DNA from: Methanothermococcus thermolithotrophicus DSM 2095
Lineage (GTDB): Archaea > AGJL01 > Methanococci > Methanococcales > Methanococcaceae
DNA length: 64,000 bases
Assembly: GCF_946463545.1 (NCBI RefSeq)
Contig: NZ_OX296583.1
Location: 1,620,902 to 1,684,901, forward strand
Direction: 5' to 3'
Shown here: one piece after another, positions 1-9,470 of the stretch
How positions within the stretch are numbered: position 1 is the first letter of the stretch
How the letters are laid out: every line of letters begins with the position of its first letter
The notes under the pieces: generated by a model
Databases searched by the model: none
What the model saw: only the letters and a program-made list of their open reading frames with translations
Told to the model about the DNA's origin: nothing
Translations under genes and position numbers: made by a program

Positions 1-541
1 CCTCTCCTCTTTCAGATGGTTTTATGTCCTTTAAAATCTCAAAAATTTCAGGTTCGAATTTGTAAATACCTGCATTTATTAAATTTGATTTTGGATTGTT
101 TGGCTTTTCTTGGAGCTCGGTTATATTATTTTCATCATCAACAACTACAACACCAAAGTTTTTAGGATTTTCCACCTCTTTCAATGCCATGGCGTTCTTA
201 TATTTTATAAAATCCTTTAAATCATCTTCAAAGATAACGTCCCCATTTAAGACTAAAAAATCGTTATCAATAAAATCTTTTGCCATTAAAACAGCGTATC
301 CAGTACCATCAAATCCCTTCTGCTCTATGAACTTGATTTTTCTGTTTCCTTCAAAATATCTTATTATCATCTCTTTTTTGTATTTAACGATTAAATAGAT
401 GTTATCAACAAAATCTTCAATTTTTTCAACAATCCATTCTAAAATAGGTTTTCCTGCAATTGGAATCATTGGTTTTGGTCTATTTTCTGTCAATGGCATC
501 AATCTTGTCCCATTTCCTGCACACAAAATCACAGCATCCAT
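1..541 (-). CDS. glmU: Sugar-phosphate nucleotidylyltransferase, GlmU-like (partial, 3' end outside window)
   Basis: This is the N-terminal 180 residues of a nucleotidyltransferase that runs off the left edge. The start ATG at 541 follows a GGTGAT ribosome binding site. The protein opens with MDAVILCAGNGTRL, the nucleotide-binding loop of the sugar-nucleotide pyrophosphorylase family, then has KPMIPIAGKPILEW and the metal-binding LNGDVIF segment. It lies just downstream of glmM on the same strand. Methanococci encode a bifunctional glucosamine-1-phosphate acetyltransferase/UDP-GlcNAc pyrophosphorylase in this context, so a role in UDP-GlcNAc synthesis is likely. The C-terminal hexapeptide domain that would prove bifunctionality is not visible, so a plain glucose-1-phosphate thymidylyltransferase remains possible. 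Confidence 0.8.
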   Translation of the reverse strand, partial: MDAVILCAGNGTRLMPLTENRPKPMIPIAGKPILEWIVEKIEDFVDNIYLIVKYKKEMIIRYFEGNRKIKFIEQKGFDGTGYAVLMAKDFIDNDFLVLNGDVIFEDDLKDFIKYKNAMALKEVENPKNFGVVVVDDENNITELQEKPNNPKSNLINAGIYKFEPEIFEILKDIKPSERGE

Positions 542-570
542 TTAATCACCAAATATAATGTATTTATTAG

Positions 571-1926
571 TTATTTATTAATTAAAGCTTTTTTTACCAA
601 GTTCATACCTTTTTCTAGGAGCTCTTTTGCAAATTTATTATTCTTTGCCTCAACCCTAATTCTAACATAAGGTTCTGTTCCAGAAGGCCTTATCAATATC
701 CAGCCATCTTCTAAACTAAACCTTACACCGTCTATGGTCTCAGGAGTTGTTTTAAATGCTCCTTCTCCATTTTCAACAACATAATCCATAACCTTTCCCT
801 TTTTCTCGTCCGGACAGTTTAATTTTTCCCTTAAATTTACATAGGATGGGACTTCGTCCATTATCTCGTATAATTTTTTATCGTAAAATTCCATCATTTC
901 CAGGATTCTCAATCCAGAGAGTATCCCATCTGGTGTTAAATGCACATCCCTATGTATCCATGTTCCAGAAGGTTCTCCACCAAAAATAGCATCATATTTT
1001 TCAAGAGCTCCTGAGACTGCAACATCTCCAACCTTTGTTCTAATTACTTCAGCATTTAAATCACTTAAGTATTCTTCAATAGCCATTGATGCATCTATTG
1101 TTGTGATTATGATCTTTTTGCTTTTTTTGACTACGTTAGCTTCACAGAGGTACCTTGAAAATGCTGCCAACAACTTATCAAAATCTGTTAACCTACCTTT
1201 TTCATCTATTGCTATCATTCTATCGGCATCGCCGTCGTGAGCTATCCCTATGAAATCCCTGCCCTTACTATTCAGCCCGTTAATAATATCCATGGTTTCG
1301 ATTAAGTTCTTTTTATTAGGTTCTGGCATCCTACCTATAAATCTACCATCTACATGAGAATTTAGGGATAAAGTCTTACATCCAACTTCAGTAAATAAAT
1401 ATGGAGAAACCAAACAGCCTGCAGAATTACCGCAATCCACAACAACGTTATGTTTTTTGTTTAAATCTATATTCTCCAAAATAAAATCCATGTATTTTTT
1501 AATGGCAGTTTCATCTTTCCAAACTTTACCAACACAGTTCCAATCTGCCCTTTTAAAATTCTCGTTAAAAACAATTTCTTCTATCTGACTTTCCTGCTCA
1601 GGTTTAAATGCAGTTCCATCTTTATTAAATAGTTTTATCCCGTTATATTCGGGGGGATTGTGGGATGCAGTAATCATGATTCCAGTATCATAATTTCTTG
1701 TTGAAAATCCTAGAACTGGCGTTGGAGCCATGCCTATTGTTGTTACTTCACATCCTCCATTTAGTAAACCGGTTATTAATGCACTTTCTATTAGTTGCCC
1801 GGTTGTTCTAGTATCCCGTCCAATTACAACGTTGTTAACTTTCTTTGATAACGCAAATCCTACTTCGTATGCAATTTTTGGGTCAAGGTTTTTCATCCTT
1901 ATTCCCGAAGTTCCAAATAACTTCAT
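571..1926 (-). CDS. glmM: Phosphoglucosamine mutase
   Basis: This cytosolic enzyme of the alpha-D-phosphohexomutase family interconverts glucosamine-6-phosphate and glucosamine-1-phosphate for UDP-GlcNAc synthesis. The 451-residue protein has the family landmarks in order: FGTSGIR at the N terminus, the phosphoserine loop TASHNP (Ser88), the metal-binding DGDADR (about residue 230), the sugar-binding GGEPSG and the phosphate-binding RPSGTEPYVR near the C terminus. Length is normal. The gene sits 29 bp upstream of the glmU-like gene, the usual pairing in Methanococcales. Phosphomannomutase activity cannot be excluded from sequence, but the neighbour supports the glucosamine assignment. Confidence 0.9.
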   Translation of the reverse strand: MKLFGTSGIRMKNLDPKIAYEVGFALSKKVNNVVIGRDTRTTGQLIESALITGLLNGGCEVTTIGMAPTPVLGFSTRNYDTGIMITASHNPPEYNGIKLFNKDGTAFKPEQESQIEEIVFNENFKRADWNCVGKVWKDETAIKKYMDFILENIDLNKKHNVVVDCGNSAGCLVSPYLFTEVGCKTLSLNSHVDGRFIGRMPEPNKKNLIETMDIINGLNSKGRDFIGIAHDGDADRMIAIDEKGRLTDFDKLLAAFSRYLCEANVVKKSKKIIITTIDASMAIEEYLSDLNAEVIRTKVGDVAVSGALEKYDAIFGGEPSGTWIHRDVHLTPDGILSGLRILEMMEFYDKKLYEIMDEVPSYVNLREKLNCPDEKKGKVMDYVVENGEGAFKTTPETIDGVRFSLEDGWILIRPSGTEPYVRIRVEAKNNKFAKELLEKGMNLVKKALINK

Positions 1927-2070
1927 TTTTCCACCTATAAATTAATGAATATTACTAATTATTAAATTAATCATACAAAATAAATCATAGTATATCTAAA
2001 TAATACACCATATTGACCTCATGGACGACTATACTTAAGACATATAATCATATAATCATGTGCATAATAC

Positions 2071-2080
2071 ATATATAAAT
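2071..2080 (+). promoter_or_regulatory. Candidate TATA box of the heptose operon
   Basis: ATATATAAAT lies about 20-29 bp before the ATG at 2100, and no GGTGA-like ribosome binding site is seen ahead of that ATG. This spacing would give a leaderless or nearly leaderless transcript. It is inferred from position only. A second AT-rich stretch at 2091-2097 is an alternative. Confidence 0.35.
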
Positions 2081-2099
2081 TTAAAAACAATTTATAATT

Positions 2100-3056
2100 A
2101 TGCTATCTAAAGTACTTGAAAGAATCGAACGTAAATATGAACACGATGATAGTAAAATAAAATATTTTTCAGAGATATTAAATGAATTCTATAAGAACAG
2201 GGAATTTAATAATGAGTGTGAGAGCTCACTGGAGTATGTAGGATTATATAAAAAACATGATTTGTTGTTGTATGGGAAGAACTATCCGCTGTTTAAATCC
2301 ATTCTGTACTTTAATGAAGTGCCATTATTTAAAAGCGAAACTCAGGCAATAGTTTTTTTAAAGAAAAACGGTTTTAATCCATCAAAAACTTATTTTGATT
2401 TAAAAGATTCTGAAAGGATTGAATTGGGAAATAAGCTAATGTATTTGATATTAAAAAAAGTCCCCAATGAATTTATTGATTATGTTCCTAAGCTAGTATT
2501 TGGGGATTGTTATTATTTAAAAAAATACAACATTGAACTTGAGGAGTATGTTTCAAAATTAAATGCATTATCAAAAATTAACGAACATGGGGAAATTGAA
2601 AAATCCATAGTTTATCAGAAACTGCCCGATGAGGATCTGGTTAAAAAATACAGGATGGATCTTGCAAAATCCATAAACCTATTTAATAAAATGTTGGAAG
2701 ATAAGGAAATAAACCATACAACCATCGAGTATAATAATAAAAAATTTACCTGTCAGTATATTTATATCAAACAATCTATTTGGGATAGGATTAAAGGTTG
2801 GGTATTTGGCTCAATTAAAGCGGAGCACTATCCTGCCCTGGTGAATATTGCCTACTCAAATCCTAAGATTGATTATTTAAAACCGTTTTTTATACTTAAT
2901 GAAGACGGATATAGAATAAATGTCTTTGCAAGGGTACCAAAACTCTTATATTTTAAATATAACTTAACTTTAAATCATATGAACTTGACTGGTAAACATA
3001 CTTACTTTGGTTCTTGGAGTAATGAGCTTATGTATGAGTTTTTAGGGAAGGGGTGA
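2100..3056 (+). CDS. Uncharacterised protein, first gene of the heptose operon
   Basis: I do not recognise this 318-residue protein. It looks soluble, with no signal peptide and no clear membrane segment, is rich in Lys, Tyr and Asn, and has a charged, helical N terminus ([19 protein letters not shown]). No nucleotide-binding or catalytic motif stands out. It ends 4 bp before gmhA, so it is almost certainly co-transcribed with the heptose genes. A role in heptose use or transfer is only an inference from position. The start has no clear ribosome binding site, consistent with leaderless initiation. Confidence 0.7.
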   Translation: MLSKVLERIERKYEHDDSKIKYFSEILNEFYKNREFNNECESSLEYVGLYKKHDLLLYGKNYPLFKSILYFNEVPLFKSETQAIVFLKKNGFNPSKTYFDLKDSERIELGNKLMYLILKKVPNEFIDYVPKLVFGDCYYLKKYNIELEEYVSKLNALSKINEHGEIEKSIVYQKLPDEDLVKKYRMDLAKSINLFNKMLEDKEINHTTIEYNNKKFTCQYIYIKQSIWDRIKGWVFGSIKAEHYPALVNIAYSNPKIDYLKPFFILNEDGYRINVFARVPKLLYFKYNLTLNHMNLTGKHTYFGSWSNELMYEFLGKG

Positions 3057-3060
3057 TTTT

Positions 3061-3618
3061 ATGAAAAAATATTTTGAAGAAAGTGCTAGAGTTAAGTTAG
3101 ACTTTATTACCAATAATGAAGATAATTTAAAAAAGTCTATTGAAATAATAACAAATGCTTTAAAAAATGGCAACAAGATTTTAATCTGTGGAAATGGGGG
3201 CAGTGCAGCAGATGCTCAGCATTTTGCCGCTGAAATAGTAGGTAGGTTTAAACTGGAAAGGAATGGATTTCCAGCAATAGCATTAACTACTGATACATCC
3301 ATATTAACGGCAATTGGGAATGATTATGGGTTTGATAATATTTTTAAAAGACAGGTTGAAGCATTAGGTAATGAAGGAGATGTTTTAGTTGGAATTTCAA
3401 CTAGCGGAAATTCAGAAAATGTTATAACCGCCATAGAACTTGCCAAAAAGATGGGAATTTATACAATTGGATTGTTGGGAAAATCAGGGGGAAAATTAAA
3501 GGACATTGTTGATTTACCATTGATTGTTCCATCAGATAATACTCCAAGAATACAGGAATGTCATTTAACAATATATCATATAATTTGTGAGGAAGTAGAA
3601 AAAAACTTAATGAAGTAA
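3061..3618 (+). CDS. gmhA: Phosphoheptose isomerase (sedoheptulose-7-phosphate isomerase)
   Basis: This SIS-domain isomerase converts sedoheptulose-7-phosphate to D-glycero-D-manno-heptose-7-phosphate, the entry step of the nucleotide-activated heptose pathway. The 185-residue length fits GmhA. The signature [20 protein letters not shown] lies around residues 43-62, and the second phosphate-binding SIS loop [11 protein letters not shown] around residue 117. The next three genes encode the adenylyltransferase, kinase and phosphatase of the same pathway in close spacing, which strongly supports the assignment. Confidence 0.92.
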   Translation: MKKYFEESARVKLDFITNNEDNLKKSIEIITNALKNGNKILICGNGGSAADAQHFAAEIVGRFKLERNGFPAIALTTDTSILTAIGNDYGFDNIFKRQVEALGNEGDVLVGISTSGNSENVITAIELAKKMGIYTIGLLGKSGGKLKDIVDLPLIVPSDNTPRIQECHLTIYHIICEEVEKNLMK

Positions 3619-3628
3619 TTGGGATAAA

Positions 3629-4108
3629 ATGATAATCAAAAATAGAAAATTATTAAAAGATATTGTTTTGGAGTTAAAGAATCAAGGATGTAGGCTAGTG
3701 TTTACAAATGGATGTTTTGATATTATTCATAAGGGGCATGTCAGGTATTTAAATGATGCTAAAAAATTTGGAGATATTTTGATAGTAGGTATTAACTCCG
3801 ATGAGTCAATTAAAAAAATAAAGGGAGATAAAAGACCCATCATCCCATTGGAATCAAGGGTTGAAGTTTTAGATAGTTTAAAACCTGTTGATTTTGTAGT
3901 TCCATTTGATGAAGAAACTCCTATAGAGTTGATAAAAATAATAAAACCCCATACTCATGTAAAAGGTGGGGATTATCGGGAAGAGGATTTACCTGAGGCA
4001 AAAATAATCAAAAGCTATGGTGGAGAAGTTAAAATAATTTCATTAGTTGAAGGTTTTTCTACAACAAATATTATAGAATGGATTTTAAAGAAATACAAAA
4101 AGGGATAG
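3629..4108 (+). CDS. hldC: D-glycero-beta-D-manno-heptose-1-phosphate adenylyltransferase (RfaE domain II type)
   Basis: This 159-residue cytidylyltransferase-fold protein carries VFTNGCFDIIHKGHVRYL, the (H/K)xGH nucleotide-binding motif of the RfaE2/HldE C-terminal family, and a later KGGDYREEDLPE segment typical of the same family. It should transfer AMP to heptose-1-phosphate to give ADP-heptose. In many Gram-negative bacteria this activity is fused to the kinase (HldE), but here the two are separate adjacent genes, with the kinase starting 2 bp downstream. Whether ATP or another NTP is used cannot be read from the sequence. Confidence 0.85.
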   Translation: MIIKNRKLLKDIVLELKNQGCRLVFTNGCFDIIHKGHVRYLNDAKKFGDILIVGINSDESIKKIKGDKRPIIPLESRVEVLDSLKPVDFVVPFDEETPIELIKIIKPHTHVKGGDYREEDLPEAKIIKSYGGEVKIISLVEGFSTTNIIEWILKKYKKG

Positions 4109-4109
4109 C

Positions 4110-5015
4110 ATGATATGTATTTTGGGAGAGGTAATGCTCGATAAATACACCTATGGAAAAGTTGAGAGAATAAATCCTGAAGCTCCGGTTCCGGTGTTGA
4201 GTGTTGTTGAAGAAAAATATACCCTCGGCGGGGCAGGGAATGTTGCAAATAATGTAATGTCATTAAAACATAATGCATTTTTGTTGAGTGTCTGTAATAA
4301 CGATTTATTTGGAGAATGCGTCAGAAAATTATGTGATGAGAATGGAATTAAGTACTTCTTTTTAACAGATGGGAGGCCCACAATCGTAAAACACAGATTT
4401 GTTGCTTTGGGATACAATCAACAACTCCTTAGGGTTGATCATGAGGAAAAAAACCCATTGGATGGTAAATATACTAAGGTTATTGTTAAAAAGATATTGG
4501 AGTTAAATCCCAAGATTTTAATTGTTTCAGATTATGCCAAGGGGCTTATAACTAAAAGTTTAATGGATAATATAATAAAACACTTCAAGGGAAAGATTTT
4601 AGTTGATCCAAAACCAAATAATATTAATCTTTACGAGAATGCCTATTTAATAAAACCAAATTTAAAAGAAACTTCCGAAATTCTTGAAAGGAGAATAGAA
4701 AATACAGATGAAGATGTGGAAAAAGCAGGTTTAGAACTGGTAAATGAATACAACACCAACGTTGTAATCACAAGAAGCGAGAAAGGTTCAACCTTAATAA
4801 CAACTGACGAAGAGATTTATCACATTCCAACAAAGGCTAAGGAAGTTCACGATGTTTCAGGTGCTGGAGATACATATATTGCCACACTTGGTTATGCTTT
4901 GGATCATGGGTATGATTTAGTTGATGCTGTAAAGTTGGCAAATAAAGCGAGCTCAATAGTAGTTGGAAAAGTTGGAACTGCAACAGTTAGTTTGGAGGAG
5001 CTATTTGATGAATAA
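4110..5015 (+). CDS. hldA: D-glycero-beta-D-manno-heptose-7-phosphate kinase (RfaE domain I type)
   Basis: This PfkB-family kinase (301 residues) phosphorylates heptose-7-phosphate at O1. The N terminus (GEVMLDKYTYGKVERINPEA) matches RfaE1. GGAGNVANNV is the first PfkB signature (about residue 36), and DVSGAGDTYIATLGYAL (about residues 248-264) contains the catalytic Asp and anion hole. The stop overlaps the gmhB start (ATGAATAA), indicating translational coupling. Together with gmhA, the adenylyltransferase and gmhB it completes the route to a nucleotide-heptose. Confidence 0.88.
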   Translation: MICILGEVMLDKYTYGKVERINPEAPVPVLSVVEEKYTLGGAGNVANNVMSLKHNAFLLSVCNNDLFGECVRKLCDENGIKYFFLTDGRPTIVKHRFVALGYNQQLLRVDHEEKNPLDGKYTKVIVKKILELNPKILIVSDYAKGLITKSLMDNIIKHFKGKILVDPKPNNINLYENAYLIKPNLKETSEILERRIENTDEDVEKAGLELVNEYNTNVVITRSEKGSTLITTDEEIYHIPTKAKEVHDVSGAGDTYIATLGYALDHGYDLVDAVKLANKASSIVVGKVGTATVSLEELFDE

Positions 5016-5517
5016 GGTAATATTTTTAGATAGGGATGGTGTTATCAATAAACGATTAATTGGGGATTATGTTAAAAAAATAGAAGAATTCGAACTATTG
5101 CCAAAGGTAAAAGATGCATTAATTGAATTTAAAAAAATGGGTTATTTGTTAATAGTAATTACCAATCAGCAGGGAATTGGAAAAGGTATCATGACTGAGG
5201 ATGATTTAAGGGCGGTTCATAATTATATGCTAAAACTTCTTCCAGAGGTTGATGATATCTTTTACTGTCCACACTTGGATGGAACTTGCAGCTGTAGAAA
5301 ACCTGGAAATGGCATGCTCTTAAAAGCCGAAGAAAAATGGAATATAGATTTCAATAAGAGTTGGATGATTGGGGATAGCGAGAGCGATATAATCTGTGGA
5401 AAGAGCGTAGGTTGTAAAACCATAAGAATATTACATGATGATAATGAGAAAACAGACGCAGATTTTATTGCTAAAAGTTTATTTGAATGTATAAATATTG
5501 TAGATGAATTAAAATAA
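5008..5517 (+). CDS. gmhB: D,D-heptose 1,7-bisphosphate 7-phosphatase
   Basis: This HAD-superfamily histidinol-phosphatase-like enzyme removes the 7-phosphate from heptose-1,7-bisphosphate. The 169-residue protein opens with VIFLDRDGVINKR (HAD motif I, DxDGV) and has VITNQQGIGKG (motif II) and the zinc-loop cysteines in CPHLDGTCSCRKPG, then MIGDSESDI (motif IV). I chose the ATG at 5008 because GGAGGAG sits 7 nt upstream. An in-frame ATG at 4963 exists but lies within hldA and has no good ribosome binding site. The start overlaps the hldA stop. Confidence 0.9.
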   Translation: MNKVIFLDRDGVINKRLIGDYVKKIEEFELLPKVKDALIEFKKMGYLLIVITNQQGIGKGIMTEDDLRAVHNYMLKLLPEVDDIFYCPHLDGTCSCRKPGNGMLLKAEEKWNIDFNKSWMIGDSESDIICGKSVGCKTIRILHDDNEKTDADFIAKSLFECINIVDELK

Positions 5518-5539
5518 ATGATATTATTTAGGTGGAAAA

Positions 5540-6916
5540 ATGAAATCTATTATCTTAGCAGGGGGAAGCGGAACTAGATTATGGCCGTTAAGCCGTGAAT
5601 ACTATCCAAAGCAGTTTTTAAGACTTAAAAAATTCAAAAAATCTTTATTTCAAAAGACCTTTGAAAGAACATTAGGTTTAACAGATGATATAAGCGATAT
5701 CTACGTAATTACAAATGAAAAGCATAAATTTATAGTTCTTGGGCAGATAGAAGAATTGGGATATGAATTCAACGAAAATAACATTTTAATTGAGCCAGTT
5801 GGAAGAAATACCCTTCCAGCCATCTATTATGGTGTAAAAGAAATTAAAAATCATGGCGATGATGTTGTAGGGGTTTTTCCATCCGATCAGTTGATTGATG
5901 ATGAGGAGGAGTTTACAAGTACAGTAAAAAAAGGCGAAATAATAGCAGATAATTATATAGTAACATTTGGAATAAAACCTAATAAACCACATACTGGCTA
6001 TGGTTATATAAACCCTTCCGAAAAATTGGAGAATATAGGATATAAAGTTGAAGAATTCAAAGAAAAACCTAATTTAGAGACCGCAAAAGAATACATAGAA
6101 AAAGGATACCTATGGAATAGTGGTATGTTTTTATTTAGAACCGATCTTTTTGAAGAAGAAGTTAAAAAACATTGCCCAGAAGTATACCAGGCATTTAACT
6201 CAGACAACATAAATGAAATTTACGAAAATGTCCCAGATATTTCAATAGATTATGGAATCATGGAAAAATCCGATAAAGTTGCCGTAGTGCCGTTAAATAT
6301 AAAGTGGAGTGATTTAGGTAGTTTTGATGCATTTTATGAAGAATTTGAAAAGGATAAACATGGAAACGTCACATATGGTGAGAATGTTTTAATAGATTCT
6401 AAGAATAATTTAATAAACATCCATGATGGGAAATTGGTTTCTCTAATAGGAGTAGAAGATTTAATTGTCGTTGATACAAAAGATGCCTTATTAGTATGTA
6501 AAAAAGAACACTCTCAAAAGGTTAAAGATGTTGTTAAAGAGTTAAAAGAGAGAAATGATGAAAGAACAAAATTCCATAAAAAGGTTCATAGACCTTGGGG
6601 CCACTATACAATTTTAGAAGAAGGTCAATTTTATAAGATAAAACGGATTACAGTTTTGCCGGAAAAGAAACTGAGCTACCAATTACATCATCATAGAAGT
6701 GAGCACTGGATAGTTGTTAAAGGTACGGCCAAAGTTGTTGTTGAAGGAGAGGAATATTTTGTTAGAAGCGGAGAAAGCACATTTGTTAAAAGTGGTTTAA
6801 AACATAGATTGGAAAATCCTGGAAAGATACCTTTGGAAGTTATTGAGATACAGGCAGGAGAATATTTAGAGGAAGACGATATTGTAAGGTTTAATGATGA
6901 ATGGGGGAGAGAATGA
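5540..6916 (+). CDS. manC: Mannose-1-phosphate guanylyltransferase / mannose-6-phosphate isomerase
   Basis: This is a bifunctional type II enzyme (458 residues) supplying GDP-mannose. The N-terminal pyrophosphorylase domain has GGSGTRLWPLSREYYPKQF and the family's GEKPNLETA-like FKEKPNLETA. The C-terminal cupin domain has RPWGHYTILEEGQFYKIKRI and the metal-binding QLHHHRSEHWIVVKG. Length matches the ManC/AlgA family. It lies 22 bp after gmhB in the same direction. One possible alternative is that it makes a GDP-heptose, but the isomerase domain favours mannose. Confidence 0.9.
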   Translation: MKSIILAGGSGTRLWPLSREYYPKQFLRLKKFKKSLFQKTFERTLGLTDDISDIYVITNEKHKFIVLGQIEELGYEFNENNILIEPVGRNTLPAIYYGVKEIKNHGDDVVGVFPSDQLIDDEEEFTSTVKKGEIIADNYIVTFGIKPNKPHTGYGYINPSEKLENIGYKVEEFKEKPNLETAKEYIEKGYLWNSGMFLFRTDLFEEEVKKHCPEVYQAFNSDNINEIYENVPDISIDYGIMEKSDKVAVVPLNIKWSDLGSFDAFYEEFEKDKHGNVTYGENVLIDSKNNLINIHDGKLVSLIGVEDLIVVDTKDALLVCKKEHSQKVKDVVKELKERNDERTKFHKKVHRPWGHYTILEEGQFYKIKRITVLPEKKLSYQLHHHRSEHWIVVKGTAKVVVEGEEYFVRSGESTFVKSGLKHRLENPGKIPLEVIEIQAGEYLEEDDIVRFNDEWGRE

Positions 6917-6955
6917 ATAAAATATAAGTTAATCAGTCATATTCATTGTGATAAA

Positions 6956-8182
6956 ATGAATGGTATAAAACTAATTATATTTCCAGGTTATTATGTTCCT
7001 CATATTGGCGGATTAGAAACTCATGTGGATGAATTTGTTAAGTATCTATCAAAGGATGAAAATTATGATATTTATGTATTTGCACCAAATATTCCAAAAT
7101 ACAAAGAGTTTGAAATAAAACATAATAATGTTAAAATTTATAGATATCCTGCATTCGAAATTATATCAAATTATCCTGTCCCAAATATTTTTAATATTAA
7201 ATTTTGGAAGATGTTTTTTAATATATACAAAATTGATTTTGATATTGTCATGACAAGGACTCGATTTTTTTCAAATACATTATTGGGATTTTTCTTTGCA
7301 AAATTTAGATTGAATAGGAAAAAGTTGATTCACGTTGAACATGGAAGTGCGTTTATTAAGTTAGAGAGTGAATTTACAAATAAAATGGCTTATATGTATG
7401 ATATTGTTCTTGGAAAACTTATATTTAAAAAATCTGACTATGTTATAGCAATATCAAAGGCGGTTAAGGATTTTATAACAGAAAATTTTATTGATGACAG
7501 TAACATTCCCATAATATATCGAGGATTAGAAATTGAATATATTGAAAGTATTGAAAAAAATAAATATATTGAGAAAAAATTTAAAGATAATAAAAACCTA
7601 TCCGTTTTTAATATCACTCGCAATACTCGTGATAAAATAAAATTATGTTTTGTTGGAAGACTGTATAAATGGAAAGGTGTCGAAAATATTATAAAGGCAT
7701 ACAAGGAGCTCCCAAAAAATATAAAAGAAAAAACTGTTTTAATTATTGTAGGTTATGGTGAGGACTTAGAAAGACTTAAAAAACTTTCAGGAGATTATTT
7801 GGATAACAGCATTTATTTCACTGGGAAAAAAGATTTTAAAGATGCAATAGGGATTGTCAAAGCGTCTGATATTTATATTCACTCGTCTTATAAGGGTGGC
7901 GGTTTGTCGAGCTCATTGTTGCAAGCCATGTGTTGTGGAAAGGCAATTGTTGCAAGTCCTTATGAAGGTGGGGATGAAGTCGTTATTGATGGAAACACAG
8001 GTATTTTGTTAAAAGATAACAGTCCCGAACAAATTAAAAATGGAATTATTAAATTAATTAAAAATAAGGAGTTAATAGAAATTTACGGGAAAAATGCAAA
8101 AAAATTTATAAAAGATAATTTTAATTGGCAGAGCTCTGTTGAAAAATATAAAAAGATTTTTAATAAATTATTGAAAAAATAA
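6956..8182 (+). CDS. Glycosyltransferase family 4
   Basis: This 408-residue GT-B fold glycosyltransferase probably adds one sugar to a lipid-linked oligosaccharide at the cytoplasmic face. The N terminus has PHIGGLETHVDEFVKYL, the acceptor-side glycine loop of GT4. The C-terminal half has CFVGRLYKWKGVENIIKAY and the nucleotide-sugar segment ASPYEGGDEVVIDGNTGIL with the EX7E-like region before it. It stands 39 bp after manC and 25 bp before the flippase. The substrate sugar cannot be predicted. Confidence 0.85.
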   Translation: MNGIKLIIFPGYYVPHIGGLETHVDEFVKYLSKDENYDIYVFAPNIPKYKEFEIKHNNVKIYRYPAFEIISNYPVPNIFNIKFWKMFFNIYKIDFDIVMTRTRFFSNTLLGFFFAKFRLNRKKLIHVEHGSAFIKLESEFTNKMAYMYDIVLGKLIFKKSDYVIAISKAVKDFITENFIDDSNIPIIYRGLEIEYIESIEKNKYIEKKFKDNKNLSVFNITRNTRDKIKLCFVGRLYKWKGVENIIKAYKELPKNIKEKTVLIIVGYGEDLERLKKLSGDYLDNSIYFTGKKDFKDAIGIVKASDIYIHSSYKGGGLSSSLLQAMCCGKAIVASPYEGGDEVVIDGNTGILLKDNSPEQIKNGIIKLIKNKELIEIYGKNAKKFIKDNFNWQSSVEKYKKIFNKLLKK

Positions 8183-8207
8183 ACAAAAGTTTGAAATCGG
8201 GATTTAC

Positions 8208-9470
8208 ATGGTAAAGAAACACTACAACAATTTAAAAGATAGATTATATAATCTTGCAAAAAAGTACTCTTCAAAGGTAGGTTTGGACCTTCCATATTTT
8301 ATAAAAGGAGGGTTTTGGTTAAGTATTGGACAATTCTTCGGAACTTTAAAGGGGTTTATTTTAAGTATAGTTTTTGCTAATTTGCTGTCAAAAGAAGTTT
8401 TTGGAGAGTATAGTTTTGTAATGACAGTTTTAGGTATTGCAGGGATTTTTGCACTTCCAGGAATGGGTGTTGCAGTTGTTCAGGCAGTTGCAAAAGGTTA
8501 TGAAGGAACATATTTTAGAGCTCTGAAAGATGTTTTTAAATGGAGTTGGCTGGGCGGTTTATTATTGTTATGCGTTTCTGTTCATGAATACTTCTTTGGA
8601 AGATTTAATTTAACATTAATATTTTTAATATTGTCGTCTTTATTTCCTTTTTATTCCATTTCTGGATTTTATTCCGCATTATTAAATGGTAAAAAAAGAT
8701 TCGATATTCTGACTAAATTATCTTCTTTTTTTAACATTATTTCAACAATTTTAATAGTTGCCGTAGTATTCTTTACAGAGAGTGTTTTTTGGATTTCTGT
8801 AATTACTGTTTTAGTTCAAATCCTGATTAATGGATATTTTAGTTTATTCTATGTTAAAAAATATGTAAAAAATAATGAAATTGATGAACATAGTATCGAA
8901 TTTGGAAAAAATATTAGTTATTCTCAGGCATTTTCAAATATTGCCAACAACTTTGATAGTTTGGTTATCGCTTATTTTTTAGGATTTTCTAGTTTAGCCA
9001 TTTTTAAAATTGTTACATTACTTCCAAATCAGATTAAAATGTTAGCAAATGCATTTACGCCCATGTTACTGCCTAAAATTGCCTCCCAGGATTTGAGCAA
9101 AAAGGATTTAATGAAACATTTTAAAAAGTTTTTTTTAGTTGTTGTTTTTTTAATTTTAATTTATTGGGTAGTTGCCCCTTTCATCTTTAAATGGTTTTAC
9201 ATACAATACTATGACTATGTATGGTTAAGTATGTTATACCATATGAGTTTTATAGTTATGTTATACATATTGCCATTTAATTATTTAATAAAAGAAAAAA
9301 AAGGAGATTTAATAAATAAATTTTATAATTACTCTGCCATATTATTAATAGTACTAAGTTTAATTGGAATTTATTTTTATGGACTTTTAGGAGCAATTAT
9401 GGCAAGAATTATTCATAGGTCATTTGTAATGGTAATCACATTTCTATTTTTTTTCAAGTACTGCAAGTAA
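8208..9470 (+). CDS. Polysaccharide/oligosaccharide flippase (Wzx/MOP family)
   Basis: This 420-residue integral membrane protein has about 12 hydrophobic segments and belongs by pattern to the MOP flippase superfamily. The first helix contains FWLSIGQFFGTLKGFILSIVF, with the LSKEVFGEYSFV loop between the first two helices that is typical of Wzx proteins. It would flip a lipid-linked oligosaccharide across the membrane. It is the last plus-strand gene of the heptose/mannose operon. Its 3' end overlaps by 27 bp the convergent methyltransferase-like gene, so the two operons share a boundary without spacer. Confidence 0.85.
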   Translation: MVKKHYNNLKDRLYNLAKKYSSKVGLDLPYFIKGGFWLSIGQFFGTLKGFILSIVFANLLSKEVFGEYSFVMTVLGIAGIFALPGMGVAVVQAVAKGYEGTYFRALKDVFKWSWLGGLLLLCVSVHEYFFGRFNLTLIFLILSSLFPFYSISGFYSALLNGKKRFDILTKLSSFFNIISTILIVAVVFFTESVFWISVITVLVQILINGYFSLFYVKKYVKNNEIDEHSIEFGKNISYSQAFSNIANNFDSLVIAYFLGFSSLAIFKIVTLLPNQIKMLANAFTPMLLPKIASQDLSKKDLMKHFKKFFLVVVFLILIYWVVAPFIFKWFYIQYYDYVWLSMLYHMSFIVMLYILPFNYLIKEKKGDLINKFYNYSAILLIVLSLIGIYFYGLLGAIMARIIHRSFVMVITFLFFFKYCK

